64,000 nucleotides of DNA from Prillingera fragicola (GCA_002335605.1 BEDY01000005.1:496001-560000); one strand, 5' to 3'. Numbered from the stretch's first letter, positions 10,377 to 23,479 are shown. Numbers and translations are program-made. Notes: generated from the sequence alone by a model not told the origin.

Positions 10377-12048
10377 CCCACCAACGCCCCAGCAGACACG
10401 CCTGCCGGAAAGCTCAGCCTCTTGACGACACTTGTTTAAACTTAGCATTAAGCCCTTGATTAGCGGAGGTATTATACATATAGGTCCATGTATTGCATAA
10501 CTGCTCTATAACAGTTGTTTGCTTGAAGGATTGGACTTTGAACTCGCCGAGTTGAATCTTCCTCCCCGCCGCTGTCACCAGGGGTTGAGGCTTCGACGCG
10601 TCGTACCTATGCAGCTGAGATGAGAGCAAGGCCAACGATCAGCAACAAGCTTTCACCGACAACCCTAGAGCCCGAGATGCCCGAGACCCCTTGTAAACCA
10701 CAGCTCAGAGGCCGGAGTTCTTTGCAGACGCGGGCCATCAATGTCGCGATGCCGCCCTGCAGAAATCATTGGGTGTTGAATACAAACCCTGAGCAGTCCC
10801 TGCAGGGAAGGCGCCCCTGGACCCAGACGACGCAGGCGGCTACTGCATCATGCCGCTGAGTGGGACTAAAATGCTCCCCGCCAGAGCAACCTGTTTCAAC
10901 CTGGCACCAGCGCAACTGTAGGAAGGTGTACGCTGGTCGCTCTCCGCAGCTTCCAGAGCGCAGAGCTAACCGGCCACCACCCCGCGGTTTGGGTGTAGTT
11001 CTTGCCCTGTTTTGGACACGAAATCTCGTGCACTGAACCCAGTTTTGCGTATCAGCAGTGTGAAAACGACGCGTTGCAGGGACACGTTGAAAACCCAGTA
11101 AATGCCAGACTGGGACATGTGGTTGTTTGTCCGTGCTGGAATCATATTGGACAGCCGAGTAGGTGACAGACAGCTGGCTAGTTAGGGACCAACGCGTGTG
11201 CTTTTGAACGACCCCGTCAAAAGAGCAGAGAGCAGTGCGGGCTAGACAGAGCTCCGCAGTGTCGAGCGGGTCTTCCGTCACTTTGATAGGTAACACCTGC
11301 CGCCACCACGCGATCATCACCCTAGGTCCCCTACCTGCTCGTCCATTGCTTCCCTTCGCTCTGAGCCCGTCACCCTCCTGGCGCTTTCGACACGCGCTCC
11401 CGTCGCGCCACTACACAAGCTCGTAGGTCTCCATTGCCATTAAGCACTCGCGCGCCATTGCCTTTACCGACGCCCATTGACGGAGCCACCCCAGTGCATG
11501 TCTATCCATTCCAGCACTCGTTGTAATATTCTTTCCCACATTGTCCGGCATACTGTCCTTCCGGCGGCTCAGGCTTGAAAGGGTGCCACAACAATAGAGG
11601 CCGTGCGCGCGTTGCACCGTGTTGGCCGAACTCTGCTTTCGTCCACCAACTACACCACTTGCTTCCTCTTCCTCTGCTCGTTTCTTTCAACTGTCTGGCT
11701 CATCTCCACTCGTGTGATTGTGAACACTCTTCAAGGTCACGGCGCGTCTGCGCCTCTGTGGTGCGTCCATTATTCAGTTTGACCCTCGTTGTCGTCGCTA
11801 ACACGTCGCCCCTTCCTTGCTCGCGTGTCTCTCCACTCTTTCGCCTGCCGTGGATCATCACCGCGCCCGTGTTGTCCACCTCCCATCGTCCTTTGCGGCT
11901 TTTCCACATTGGCCCCATCGCGTCCATCCTTTTTGCACAACCGCAATTTCCTGCGCATCTGCTCCTTGCGCGTCATCCCTGCGCGTTCGACCACTCAGAC
12001 ACTCCATTCCCCTCCCAGCTTCTCCCTTCCTCTACCTCAACACTCGAC
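10377..12048. other. Long intergenic region and 5' leader
   Basis: 1.67 kb without a credible gene between MGM1 and the DUF1765 gene. The last 700 bases are strongly C/T-rich, as in fungal promoters and long 5' leaders. The reading frame of the DUF1765 first exon stays open back to 11575, but the encoded sequence is His/Arg/Ser/Pro-rich noise, so I treat it as leader. Confidence 0.5.
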
Positions 12049-15000
12049 ATGGCGGCGCCTAGACCGCGGCAAGCCAGCGGCACCCGCGCGGGCGCACGAT
12101 CGTCGCGCCATATCCTGAAGACGGATCGCGTCGAGCTTGGCGGCGGTGTCGGCGCACTTGGGTCGGCGTTGTTGACAGATGAGGTGAGTATCTTTGCTGC
12201 TGCAACGGACGGGCCAGCAATGGCCGAGGCGATGAGTCTGACATGTCATAGCAACAATACCAGTATGCCCAGTACAAGGCAGCACGAGCAAAGGGCGAGT
12301 CCGCGACTTCTCCAACACTCAGCAGCAATTCGTCCGCCCATTCGTACAACATGTACGCGTCGCCGACTGGCTCTCTCTTCCCCCCTCCCACGTCGTCTTC
12401 AGCACCTCCTGTCCCACCCAAGACCAACGCACCGACCAGCCCACCCCCCTCCCTTGGTCTACCATCGTTTGGATTGGAGAGTGGATGGGCCGGAATCGCG
12501 ACTGGCTCGTCGCGTTCCATTGCGACTATGGCCAGCGCGTCTACCAGCGCGTCAGACCGCTCGGGCAACATTCGCACTCCACATGGCAAGACAAATACGT
12601 TTCATGTCGCGCGCCCGAGCCAATCGTCTACGGAGTCGGCGCGCATCGGCGTCAACGATAGTCCCCCTTTGCGGCCAAAACGTGTGGCGGGACGCTGGAG
12701 CCCAGCACCACCAGGGGCAAGCGACACGGTGCGCTCAGCGGACAAGCTGCCACCACCTGCACTTCCGGCGATGGTACAAGGTCCCTTACCTCAAACCCCA
12801 GCGTCCACAGAGTCTGAATCGGCCGCCTCCAAGCTGTCGGCGCGTTTGAAAGGCCGAACTAAGCAGCCACCAGTGGCTTTGGCTATCAACACGGGGCAGC
12901 CCACCAGCCGGAAGCGCCTGAGTGACGACTGGGTGCGCGTCGACGAGTTTGGTGATCTAATAAGCGACCTGTCCCCGAATCGCCCAGCACCTGCGCCGCC
13001 GTTGGCTGCTCCTGCTCAGAACCACATTCCGGCGCGCACGATGCTGCCTCTGAACGGCGACGCAGAAGGCTATCCAGAGAGGCGGTACAAGGGTCAGCGG
13101 TCTGTCACTGAGCCTGCCTCGTCGCAGAACGGAGGGCGTCAGTCGTCTGACATGCTTCGGCCATCGGGCCAATCGGCTGCGGGGAAGAAGACGACAAATG
13201 GCACCCAAGATAGCGGGAAGAAGACTCCAACAGGCCTGGGGATACGCGAGGGATCCGTCCCCGGCTCATCTCGAAGTCCCAGTCAGCCCAATCCGCCCAC
13301 TCTGAAAACTCGTCGTTCAGCAGATCTCCTTCGCAGGCCGTCTGCCGAGCTGTTGGGTTTCATAACACGTGACAAGGGCGACAAAGATGGCAAGGATGGT
13401 AAAGAGGCAAAGGCGACCTCTCAACGGGCTCTCGGTGTCGGCACTGCGCCCTCAGATGAAGGTCGCAAAGTCTCAGGCATCTCGCTCAAGAAGAGCTCGG
13501 GAGCTCTACGCAACTTGTTTCGCAACAAGGGCAAAGAGCAAAATCAGGACGTGCCAGATATGCCTCGCGCGTCCACAAGCGATCTTTTGCGTCCGAACGC
13601 CAACTTTATGTCAGGCAGCGTGAGCTCGTTCTCATCTTCGTCATCTCGGCGCTCTGCCAACGATTCGCCTGGCCGCGCGTCCTTCTCCACGGAGCGTCCC
13701 CGCCTGCCTACGCCGCCAAACCTGCAGCGGGCGCAATCCCACACTGGAGACCTCTCCCCACCGCGCGTTCAGTCCCGCACTACTGTTCAGCAATTGTTCA
13801 GTGGCCGAGAGCTTACCTTCAAGGACAAAGGCTCTAATGCTTCTCGTGAGGGTCGCGCTCCGAGCGCTTCTGACACAGACGCCGCAAACTCGCCCTCTGC
13901 ATCGACTTCCAAGGGTTGGAGGAACCGCGCCGCATCCTCGTCCGCAAGCACAACGCCTTCGTCATCTGTTACAGCTACTCCGTCGTCGTCTATCACACCT
14001 TTGGCTTCGGCAGGGGAACCTCAAGCCTCTGCTAGCCCCGCTGGATCAGACGGTGCATTGTCTGCAGGCTCGTCGAGTACCATACGCCAGGTTGCCGACT
14101 TTTCGACTGCCAGGCAGTCTGACACGGAAAAGTCTCCAGGACAGGCGCCTCTGGATTGGTCACCGGTCAAGCCTTCTAAGTCGCTGCGTCTCCTGCAACT
14201 GCCCGAGCTTGATCTGGCGTTTGACTTTGGGTTTGACGCCATAACCATGGGCTCCCCTAAGACTCCTCGTCGTACCTCGCCACCCAACCAAGAAACAAGT
14301 GGCGGCGCGTCTTCGACCCCTCCTTCCCATGGTCAGCCCGTCATCTCGGGCAAGATGCTGCAACGGTCACCTTCGGAGCGTTCAAAGCGTGCGGAACGTC
14401 GCCGTTCTAAGTCGCTGGACGGCCACGGTGCAAACAACGAGGAATGGCGCGTTGGCGTTGACCCAACATGGATGTCGCCGAACGTGGCCAAGTTCTTTTC
14501 AACGAGTTCCACATCGGCTCCAGTCTTGGCGGCCCCCGTTGAGGTGTCCCCTAAGGATGCCTACTCCAGCTCAGTCGCGACCCCCGCCGTTCCCTCTGAC
14601 GGCAAGTCGGTATCAACCCTTCACTCATCCTCGGATCACGCGCGGACGCCTTCTGGTGGCAGCTCTACGCTTGAAACGAGCTCGCCGTCGCCTCCGCACA
14701 CTCCAGAGGATGCCAACTCTGCATTCCTGGCAGCAGCGCCGATGTCGCTCGAGACAGCCAAGGTTTCGACTCCCATGTCGCTGGGGTCACCAATGACCCT
14801 GGCGGCGCCGTTGGAGATCAAGTCTACTGCTCCTGCGCGCGCTGCTCCCAAGTCTACTGCTCCTCCTGCCCGCGTTGCTCCCAAGTCAACTGCTCCTCAG
14901 CGCGTTGCTCCCATCGCTACTGCTGCCAAGGGGACCAAGGTAGCAACGAAGGCCCCGGAGCCTGTCAAGACCCCGCAACCGGCTCCCACACACGCCGTTG

Positions 15001-17756
15001 TTGCCGCCGTCGCGCCCGCACCCGCGCCCGCACCAGCGGCCGAGCCTGCGGAGCCCAAGCCAATTCCACCGTCCAAGGCGCCGTTCCGGGCCCGATCGTC
15101 GGCGCGCATGTTAGTTAACAAGGCCACAGTCATATTGCCTGACCCAAACGTGGCAGTCCGCGACCTTTCGCAGGAACTGGAGCGCATTCTGGACAACTTC
15201 CGCTACCCTATGCAGGGAGGAGGTCCTGAGCGCTCGATGATCGTCCGCACAGAACTCCTGGCCTACCTTGCCGAGGTTGACAGGCGGTGCTACAACAGGC
15301 GCGAGGAAGCTGCGTACAGCGAACTTCGCGACGTGTGCTTTGACTGGGCGGAGGCGCTCCTATTCGAGTTGCGCGTCGAACAACCCGCAAACGAACGCGG
15401 TGCCTGCTTGGAAGGTCTTGGAGCCATCCTGGAGAGCCAGTGCTTTGCTGCCGAGTCTCTGGAGTCGTCGCGCACCCACTCGGACGCCTTCTTGCAGCTC
15501 ATGATGCGCGTCATGAACTTTGTCATGGACAAGCTCGGCGCGAAGGGTGTGTTCCACAACACACTTCTGTTCAGTGGTCGTTTCTTGGCCTATGCCTTTT
15601 TCCGCATCCCACACGTCGGAGGACAGCTCGTAGGCGTCCTTCAGCCTCCGAGGGGCTCGCTGATGCGTTTCACCCGCCCGGTTCTCCTCGGCAAGTCGAT
15701 CCCAGCAGAGGCCAAGCCCGTCTACCCCGCCCACTTGTCGTCTCTTTGCTTTGACGACTCGCAGTCGTATACGCGTAGGCTGCTCAGTCTTGACCCCGAC
15801 TTTGACACGGCAGCTGAGAAGGAGGCATTCCACTTCCAGCCGGGTAACTGGCTGCGTCGCTGGCAGTCTGACGACTCGGAGCTGTTCCCAGCCTTCTACC
15901 GCGCGTACCATCGCCAACTTGCCATTTATCTTGCTCCCGCCGTTGAGTACTACCAGGCCCAGAACAAGCCTGTCCCGGCCTTTGTCCTGTTCCGTGCTCC
16001 AGGCTACGCCCACCTTGCCACAATCTTTGCCAAGAAGTGCCACTCGTACATTCTTGGCTCGGTTAACGCTGTCACAACGTCCTCTTCCAACCAACACTTC
16101 GACGCAACTGAGTCGGCTGGATTCCGTGGCAGCCAGAAGCCCCCCGTGCTCGAGACGGCTAACCGTCGTCTTGTGGAGACCATGTGGACGTTTGCATCGT
16201 CCATTGTGACTGTCCCGACAATGGGCGGCCGCGTGATCGAGTGTGACGGCTCACAACTGTGGGGAGAGATGGTGGACTTGTGGGTTAAGAATCTGATCTC
16301 CAAGACCAGTCTCTATGCCCCCAAGGGCGTTTTCTGTCTGTTCGATCTGCTGGACGGCGTGGTGGACCCCGTTATCATCGGGTCTGCGGACTCGCCTCTG
16401 GATGTCCCGTATCTTGTCGGCCTTGTGCGGACTATCCTCAACCAGGCTGAGCACGCCTTGACGTTAGTAAAGGTGATTGCCTTTGTGTTTACACACTGGG
16501 AAATTCTCACTGCTCGTCCCGAGGACCGCCGCGAACTGTGTCTCGACATTCTCCTGGAGAGGAAGCTCTTTGAGCGCCTCCTGCTCTTTTGGTCGCAGTC
16601 CGTCCGCAGCTACGTGCTGCGCCTGGTTGTCTTCCGCTTGGGCCACTTGCACACGACCAAGGCAGATGGCTTGTCTAACGAGGTTGAGATAGAGTCTGTT
16701 CGACTACTCCAAACTCGCTTGGACGGCATCAAGCGCCGTCACGACGAGCTCGAGCCTCGGCCAGCCTCGGACATTGTGGAGATGGAGGCTAACTCGCCTC
16801 ATACTCCGCGTACGCCCACGGGAATGCCTCGCAGTCGTAGTACGATCACTATGATCACAGACTCGCCACAGCCATCGTCAAAGGCCGAAAAACTCCTGGC
16901 ATTGGGGATGGGCAAGGAAGAGGATAAGGACGGCAAAAGCAAGGGATCGTGGTGGAAGCGCACTCTCGGTATGCCGGGAGGCAAGCCGAATGCCAAAACC
17001 CCCATCAAGAAGTCGCCCGCCTCGTCCACCAAGTCGAAGAAGTCCCCTGCATCAGCGTCGTCGCCGTCGCTGCCGGACTCTTCGCCTCTGCTCCCTTCAC
17101 CGCGTATGGCCTCTCACCTCAACACACCCTCTGGCATGAGTGGTGGAAGCTCGCCGCTCGCTCGCCCTAGCAACCTGGAGCAGACTCGCTTGCTTCCAAG
17201 CGCCATGAAGGACGACGGTTCGCCTTCTGCGTCATCGCCTACAAGCTTCGGGTCTAGCTCATCTCCTCGAACGCGCAAGGCACCACCTCCCCATATTCTT
17301 ACGACAGGGCCCATGACGCCGCCCGGGACGGACGCGGCTACGCAGGCTGCGTTCGCCTTTGAGTTTGAGCTGCCGACTGCATCTCCACGCAGTGATGCTT
17401 TCGACTTTGGCAACAGCCCCGCTTCGGAGAGGCGCAATTCGCAACCACCCACGTCACCTCGTGGTCAGAGTTCGCCGCACATGTCTCATTCGTTCTCCAA
17501 GCGCTCCTCGCTCCTCCCCCCCTCGACCGCGAACGCGCTGGAGGCGATTGGCCCTGGTACAAGTCGAGTCCCCAGGATGCCTCGGGACCCTGGGTATGCC
17601 GCCCGTCTGCACGCATACGCCATCCGCATGCTTGCCGAGCTCGAGGACGCACAGAAGGAGTACGACGAGTGGTGGGCCGATGGCGGTATCGGCAAGGTGG
17701 ACGGTGCTCCGCCGCGCCTGGCGGTTGCTTGGCCGTTCCACGAGGGGGAGGATTGA
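12049..17756 (+). CDS. DUF1765 family giant protein
   Basis: 1,879 residues from exons 12049-12183 and 12252-17756 (one 68-nt intron). Residues 1 to about 1000 are disordered and rich in Ser, Pro, Ala and Thr, with a short tandem repeat of APKSTAP type near nt 14820-14930. A folded block follows (residues about 1000-1530): LSQELERILDNFRYPMQ, AYLAEVDRRCYNRREEAAY, CFDWAEALLFELRVEQP, then FHNTLLFSGRFLAYAFFRIP and LYAPKGVFCLFDLLDGVVD. These resemble the DUF1765/UPF0592 family known from fission yeast and other fungi. The C-terminal 340 residues are again disordered. The biochemical role is unknown; cell-cortex or membrane signalling is only a guess. The start is the ATG before MAAPRPRQASGT. Confidence 0.8.
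14823..14930 (+). repeat. Coding minisatellite, APKSTAP-type
   Basis: Imperfect tandem units of about 30-36 bases inside the DUF1765 gene, each containing gctcccaagtc(t/a)actgctcct. They encode repeats of (R)AAPKSTAP, VAPKSTAP and VAPIATA. Copy number is likely variable between strains. Confidence 0.6.
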
Positions 17757-18027
17757 GAGAGGTGTGGCGGTCAAACGAAAGAGTCATTGGGACGGGTGTA
17801 ATAAAGAGGGGGCCGAGCTCTTGATGTCTCGCTGTAGTGTTTACCTATACCAGATTCGGCACAGTGTATTGTGCTTGTACCGATGCATGGAAACAATCCA
17901 TAATTGCAATTCATCGGGCAAGCACGGTGGTTGAAAATGCATCAAAAGGTATAAAGGTGCAGGGTGGCGAGGTGCTCGTGAAGCGAGCACGGGGCAATGT
18001 GAGGCCAAACAGCTGATGCTGGCGTGA

Positions 18028-18746
18028 TTATACTTCTTCAAACTCGTCCTCGTCCTCGTCGTCATCGACGTCCATGGCGTCAGCTGGGTCTTCAGCAGCC
18101 GCTGTATCCGCTACATCTGGGGCCGCACCCTCCGTCGTCTGCCCCTCCTTGCCCTGCTCGTGGGGAACAGAAGCTTCAGCTGCCTCATCAGGCGGAGTAT
18201 CCTCTTGTGCTCGGCCCACTAGCAGTCCGAACTCTTGCGCAACCTCTGCCCTCAGACGGTCCGCTTCGGCGCGCAAGGCTGTGGCTTCGGTATCGCGCCG
18301 AGCTGCAGCTCCCACATCGTCGCCGAGCGCCAGTGCAAGCCTGAGCTCGTGCGCGGTGTCGCGCAGTTGTTGGGCAGCTTGAATGAGCGTCGACGTCTTC
18401 AGCTTCAGGTGCAGGGCCGAGAGTGAGTGGGCTCCAGGAGCAGGATTGGTGCCGATCTGGTCGCGAGTCAGTTATCTGACGCGATGTGCAGCAGCCCAAT
18501 TGATGCTTTAAAGAGTCAGATACTCACGTCGGCCAGCTCGACAAGTTCCCTCAATCCTCCCGCCATTGTCTTGGTCTCCTTATCGATGCGTGTGTTCCAG
18601 ACATCATGAACGCGGTTCAGCTCCGCAGCTGCAGTGCCCGCGCCGCCGCTGCCCCCAGCTCCACCAATTCGAACGAGCGGGCGGTGGCCAACAGATGCTG
18701 AGGGTAGCGCCGAGGGCCTGAATGTGTCGTACTGGTTGCGACTCAT
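18028..18746 (-). CDS. MED22: Mediator subunit 22 (Med22/Srb6-like)
   Basis: Mediator head-module subunit that helps connect activators to RNA polymerase II. Exons 18528-18746 and 18028-18456, with a 71-nt intron; 215 residues. Seen: the Surf5/Med22-like helix NRVHDVWNTRIDKETKTMAG continuing as LRELVELADI, then a second helix (LKTSTLIQAAQQLRDTAHEL) and a third (ALRAEADRLRAEVAQEFGLL). A strongly acidic tail ends in DVDDDEDEDEFEEV. Family members are 120-200 residues, so the tail is an extension. The call rests on the helix pattern and is not certain. It is divergent from the RAD51 paralogue over 163 bp. Confidence 0.72.
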
Positions 18747-18909
18747 GGTGGAATGGTTGATGTCGAAAGTGATGAGGGACAGTGAGACATCATGACTGGC
18801 AAATTTAGGCGTGCCAGCGCCCCAGGGAACAGGCGCCTACATGTTGTTGACAAAGTGATGGTGGAGGTTAACCGGCCGTGCTCCTCACTTCAGACAATCC
18901 TCCAGCAGC
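18747..18909. promoter_or_regulatory. Compact divergent promoter, MED22 / RAD51 paralogue
   Basis: Only 163 bp separate the two start codons, so both genes probably share regulatory sequence. No ACGCGT box or other named element seen. Confidence 0.45.
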
Positions 18910-20308
18910 ATGCTGCTCAAGCGTCTCGCCCAGTCCTTCTCTCCCCAAGTTCAAGGAGTAGTGCATCAACTAGGTAGGGAACTCGGCACAAGAGCGTTAG
19001 CCGCTAACCTCATAAGCCGAGGTTGGTGTGCTCACGACTGAACAGGTGCTGGTCACCTCCAGGACGAAGTTGCTAAAAAGTATTCATCCGCCCACGGTTC
19101 CAACCAACAATGTTGAGCTTGCAGAGGCGACACTTGACGAACTATACGCAATATGCATGACACGGACCGCTGCTCAACCTATTCGCGTCAATTTAGACAC
19201 GCCACGGCTATGGGAAGGCACCGGCGCGCGAGGAATCGACGAGCTCTTTGGGAACTGGCCTGGCGTGGGTATCTTGGCATTTTCGGGAGGACGAGCCTGT
19301 GGAAAGTCGTTACTCGCTCTTCATACCACACTTCGCGCACTTGCCGCCGACCCGGAAGCAACGGCTTGGTGGATCGATACCGAAGGCGCTTTCAACGCGC
19401 TGCGGGCGCAAGGTGTGGTCTCAGAACTCGCAAAGGTTGTCGATGTCGATGTGAGGTTTGGCTGATTATCATCTGATATACCTGCTCATACCTCTAGGAC
19501 TCCGTTCTTGATCGGCTCACCATCTCCCATACCTTTCGTTTGGAGCCAGAGCTGTTCGATGTCGTCGCAGGGTTATGGGACCAGCCGAACTTGCGTGTCC
19601 TCGTAGTGGACAATATTACTGCCATGTTTCGAGACGTCCTAATGGGGTCTACGGCTCAAGGTTGGTCGTCATGCCCTACTATACGTAACTCACTTCCACA
19701 GGACATGCTGCAATGGTTTCAATCTTAGAACAAGTGGCCGAGGTCACCTATTCAAAGGAGCTATTGACGATCGTGAGTGTGCCAATGAAACTTGCTAACC
19801 AGGCAGGTCACATCATCGCCTTCTTCTAGCAGCCCAACGAACCCTCTGTCCTCGTTTTCCGCCACATCCAGCAAGCCTGGTCTAGGCGCGTCGTTTGGAT
19901 TTGCAGTCGACGCCGAGCTGCTGTTCCAAGATACTAGCCGGGTATTTGCCCTCGCAGATGAGGGAGAACGCGAGCGCAAGGCAGGACCAGGTCTTCGGGC
20001 GCTCGTAGAGGTTCTGAAAAGCAGGATATCTGTGAGTACTACATTTACCAACTAGGGCTAACTTCTCTCAGAGGTCAGGCGCCTGGGCTGTGTTCGAAAC
20101 CGTGAGTATGCTCAACGGCCGAAAAACGTACCTTGCTGATGGCTAGGACGGGACAGCGATCTTTGATGTCGTAGCTCGGACATCCGACGACGAGGAGATG
20201 CTTCGTCGCTCTGCAGGCATTGCCACAGGTCGACCAGCTATCGGGCCGCTGGCTCAGACTCTAAGCCCAGCCATCCTGCCTCTCCGTCGCACGACACAGT
20301 GGCGGTAA
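18910..20308 (+). CDS. RecA-fold RAD51 paralogue (RAD51D/XRCC2-like)
   Basis: Predicted homologous-recombination ATPase. Seven exons: 18910-18973, 19017-19450, 19498-19660, 19702-19772, 19807-20031, 20072-20101 and 20147-20308; 382 residues in frame. Seen: an N-terminal helical domain (MLLKRLAQSFSPQVQGVVHQ, then LTTEQVLVTS), a linker leading to GIDELFGNWPGVGILAFSGG, Walker A GGRACGKS (about residues 110-117) and Walker B LRVLVVDN (about 200). The C-terminal beta strands are consistent with the RecA core (SGAWAVFETDGTAIFDV). The start comes from a short first exon: a TAAG acceptor (19016) with a CTAAC branch point is the only one that joins it in frame. The exact paralogue is uncertain; RAD51D fits best because of the N-terminal helices and length. 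Confidence 0.8.
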
Positions 20309-21318
20309 GGGGACAACGGGAGACACGGTGCCCTGAAACCAACGTCAATCTGGCTTCAGATTGGGGCCCCATTTGCCACCCACTTGTGAATGGTGCGCTC
20401 GACAACTGCAAGCACGCGCTTGCATGCATGTTACGCATTACAGTACGCAGTGCAATGCCCCAAGGACAATTGTTAGAGAAGTATGACAGCATGAATGTCA
20501 GTGAACGAAGAATTAACCGCTGTAGCTATATGTTGCCGGTCCTGGAGATGTGTCAGGTGCGCCTGATAACGCACGCTTGCGACTGTCGTCGCGTTGGCCA
20601 CCTCTGTCCCACTTGCCATCACGCACTCGACTTCTGCGCTCACTTTCGCGCGACTTCTCATTGCTCCTTCTCCCATTTGTTTTGTCAGGATCTCCTGCCC
20701 TTACCCACAACGTAGAGAGCAGCCGAGTATCAAAGGTGAGAGATGTGTCCCTCACAGTCACGATCATCGGCTAATCGCAGGTAGCGGCAACGAACCGTCC
20801 ACCTTTACCTATTGCGCTCAACAGCATTCCCACCAACCCAATCCTGCTCTGCTCTGCTGAGCAGTCTTTTACTTGCTATCCTTTCTGCTCTTTCATCTAC
20901 GCGTCTCGAGGCCCTTCGTTTGGGCACGACTTCCCGCCGCTCTCGCCACTCGTTTGCCACCCTGTCCCCGGGTGCGAGGAAAGCCTTAGCTGCGTTCCAG
21001 CTGTCCATACGGCATTCTATCAGTGCCACATATTGCTACTGTCCCCTTTTTGGGTACGCTTTGTAATATCCGCCTGCGTCATTAAACACCTCAATCGTCC
21101 TGTCGCCGTCTACGCTCCCTCCTAAGAACCCCACCTGCACCCCCGGCTGTACCTCTTCTGCCGGATCCTAGGTTAGTTGTTTCTACCAAAGGTACGAATC
21201 GCATTTCCTTGTCCTTTCTGTCTATTACATCTCTAGGTTCGTGCACCACTGTGGACGTTTTGCTGTCTGTTGCGATCAAGCAGCTGCTGACAAGCCACGC
21301 AGCAACCCAACTGCCATC
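20309..21318. other. Intergenic region with C/T-rich leader
   Basis: 1.0 kb upstream of the unknown membrane protein. The sequence from about 20580 is C/T-rich and probably holds the promoter and a long 5' leader. No gene or repeat seen. Confidence 0.45.
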
Positions 21319-23230
21319 ATGACGGCACATCGCTCACCACCTGACACACCGCATGCGGATGAAGACGGTCATCAAGTGCAAGATTGGTCAGCTACTGTCT
21401 GTCCACCATCGCCGCTGCGGTCTGATGACGGGTCTGTCGTTGACACGGACGACACGGAAGACATGGATGCTCTCACCTTATCCGTCACTTCATCAGACAT
21501 GGACGAATCTTGGCTTGAAGTCTCACCTAACATGAGAAGCCTGCGAGCCGCGGACTCAGACAGTCTATCTGGTTTTGGCTCCTCGACTCCCAGCGAACTC
21601 GACCCTAGCGAAGTCAGCGAGCCAAGTGACTGCGGGAACGAGGCTTGGGCGCTGTCCTCGGAGGGCGGCAGCGAGCGCCATGCTGGCGATCAGGAGCGCG
21701 ATGATGACCAGGACAGGGCTTCCGTAAGCACAAACTCCCTGGCCGACTCTGGATGCGCCGAGTTCCAGCGCTCGTTCATCTTCCCCGATCCCAACAGCAC
21801 CAGCACGAGCTTCACATCCAGCATGACCACAGTTGTCGGTGACAAGTCGACTGTCTCTGATGCGCTTCCTGGTATTCCCAACGTTGGCTCACCCGTGCAA
21901 AGCACACTCTGGGCACCTCGAGTTCCTGGTACTCTTCTCCCTGCTCACACCGATGGTGATGAGAATGAGACCACTGACGCCAAGGACAAGGGTTCGACGA
22001 CAAGCCCAGGCTGTTCGGACCGGAGCAAATGCGAAACAATCACGACTGTGCGTCATCTTCAACCACAGGATAAGAAGAACAGGTGAGTAATGAATGGCTG
22101 GAATGGCTGGATAGGTTGCTGACAACAGGAACAGTATCAACTCCATTCGTCTTGCGGTAGTCATTGTGTCCTTCATCTTCACACTTGGACCTGGCGCATA
22201 TCTCTACCGCCTGCTCACAGCCGGCCATATTATGACCAGTCCAGGCGCGTCAACTCCCGTGGTAGTGCCACCGGCGGAAACCACACCTGTGACTTCCCAC
22301 AACTGGCGCATTGGAGCCTCAGACTTGGAGATTGTACGTAGTGCTCTCTCAGCCATTTTACCTGAGGAGCCCCAACGCCAGACAGAGGCGGTATCGCTCA
22401 AGACTTCGAGGGCAGCGAAGGACACCACAGCTGTCGCCACCGTCGAGAGTGTGTCATTCGCCAGTCTCGAAAGCCGATGGTTCCGGCTTGGTCACAAGGC
22501 GCCCAACACTGTTTCCACGGCAGCCGCAGCGGAGGAAGCTCCCAGCGTGGACGCTGGTGACTATGAGCTTAGCGTCCAGCTAAACCATGGGCTGCTACTG
22601 CTCTCCCAGCATATTGCATGGACGGTCGACTTGCTTGAAGCTCTCCGCGTTTCGGCGTTAGAATTTTTGAAGAAGGAGGCTGTGCTGGAGTATCATCGTG
22701 CCCAAGCATTGGCAGCCGACGTGTTGCGCAACAAGCACGTCCAACTCGCCGTTGACAGCGCGGCAGCGAGTATTGCGAACCCTCACGAGGCACTGTTGAA
22801 TGCGTTCACCTACGTTCGAACCTACACGTGCGCTAATGGGCGGTGCGCTCGAGCGAGCAATGCGGCTGCGCAGGCTGCGACTGATTGGCAGGCCCGGGGA
22901 CAGAGCACGATAAAGAGGGCCCGGCGTGGACTCGGTAATGTTATGAGGACAACCTCAGAGGCAGTCGACAACGCTGCTACCGAGGCACGAACTTGGCGCC
23001 AGATCCTCTCTCAGACGTTCCTAGCTGGTGCCGATAAGGAGCCGAAAGCCGTTGCGGGTTGCAAGCGCAAATTTCAACGCGGAACCCTATGCCAGTACAA
23101 ACATCTCCGTGACAAGCACCAGCGCGACACAAAGAAACGTGCAGGGTGTGGAAGGAAGTCGCACAGCCGGAAGCCTTCGTCCGGCAAGCGCGCGTTCATG
23201 CGTGGCCGTCGAGCTCAGGTGAGTGTATAG
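21319..23230 (+). CDS. Unknown single-pass membrane protein
   Basis: Not recognised. Exons 21319-22082 and 22129-23230; 621 residues. Residues 1-255 are acidic, Ser/Thr-rich and disordered (e.g. DSDSLSGFGSSTPSELDPSE). One clear membrane segment lies at about 262-284 (RLAVVIVSFIFTLGPGAYLY). A roughly 200-residue Ala-rich helical region follows, with the segment LNHGLLLLSQHIAWTVDLLE. The end is Lys/Arg/Cys-rich (GCKRKFQRGTLCQYKHLRDK). The last codons (RAQVSV stop) read into a perfect GTGAGT donor. If that intron is spliced (CATCAG acceptor) the protein ends two to three residues differently. It lies upstream of PEX3 in the same direction. No function is proposed. Confidence 0.72.
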
Positions 23231-23479
23231 CCTACACTTTGTTTGCTCATCAGCAGAGAGGCTAGGCTGTTGGAATGAGAGCATTGGCACACGAGCCGGG
23301 TCTTCGCCACAGTCCGTAGAACTAGTCTCCACTACTTGTAGGCCTGTCAATGTTATGTGTTTCGATCTGATTACGTAAAATTATGAGTGCTGTCCTCCGG
23401 TTACTTCGTGTTCCCGTTTAATGGCCACCACTCCTCAATTCTTTCTCTGTCGCTCATTCTTCAACAACTCAAACTCGCC

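Noticed and set aside
10766..11320. 184-codon open frame on the minus strand
   Set aside because: No recognisable protein features, no splice structure, lies in a promoter-like interval.
11575..12048. N-terminal extension of the DUF1765 protein (in-frame ATG at 11575)
   Set aside because: The added ~158 residues are His/Ser/Pro/Cys-rich translation of C/T-rich leader DNA; the ATG at 12049 precedes plausible protein.
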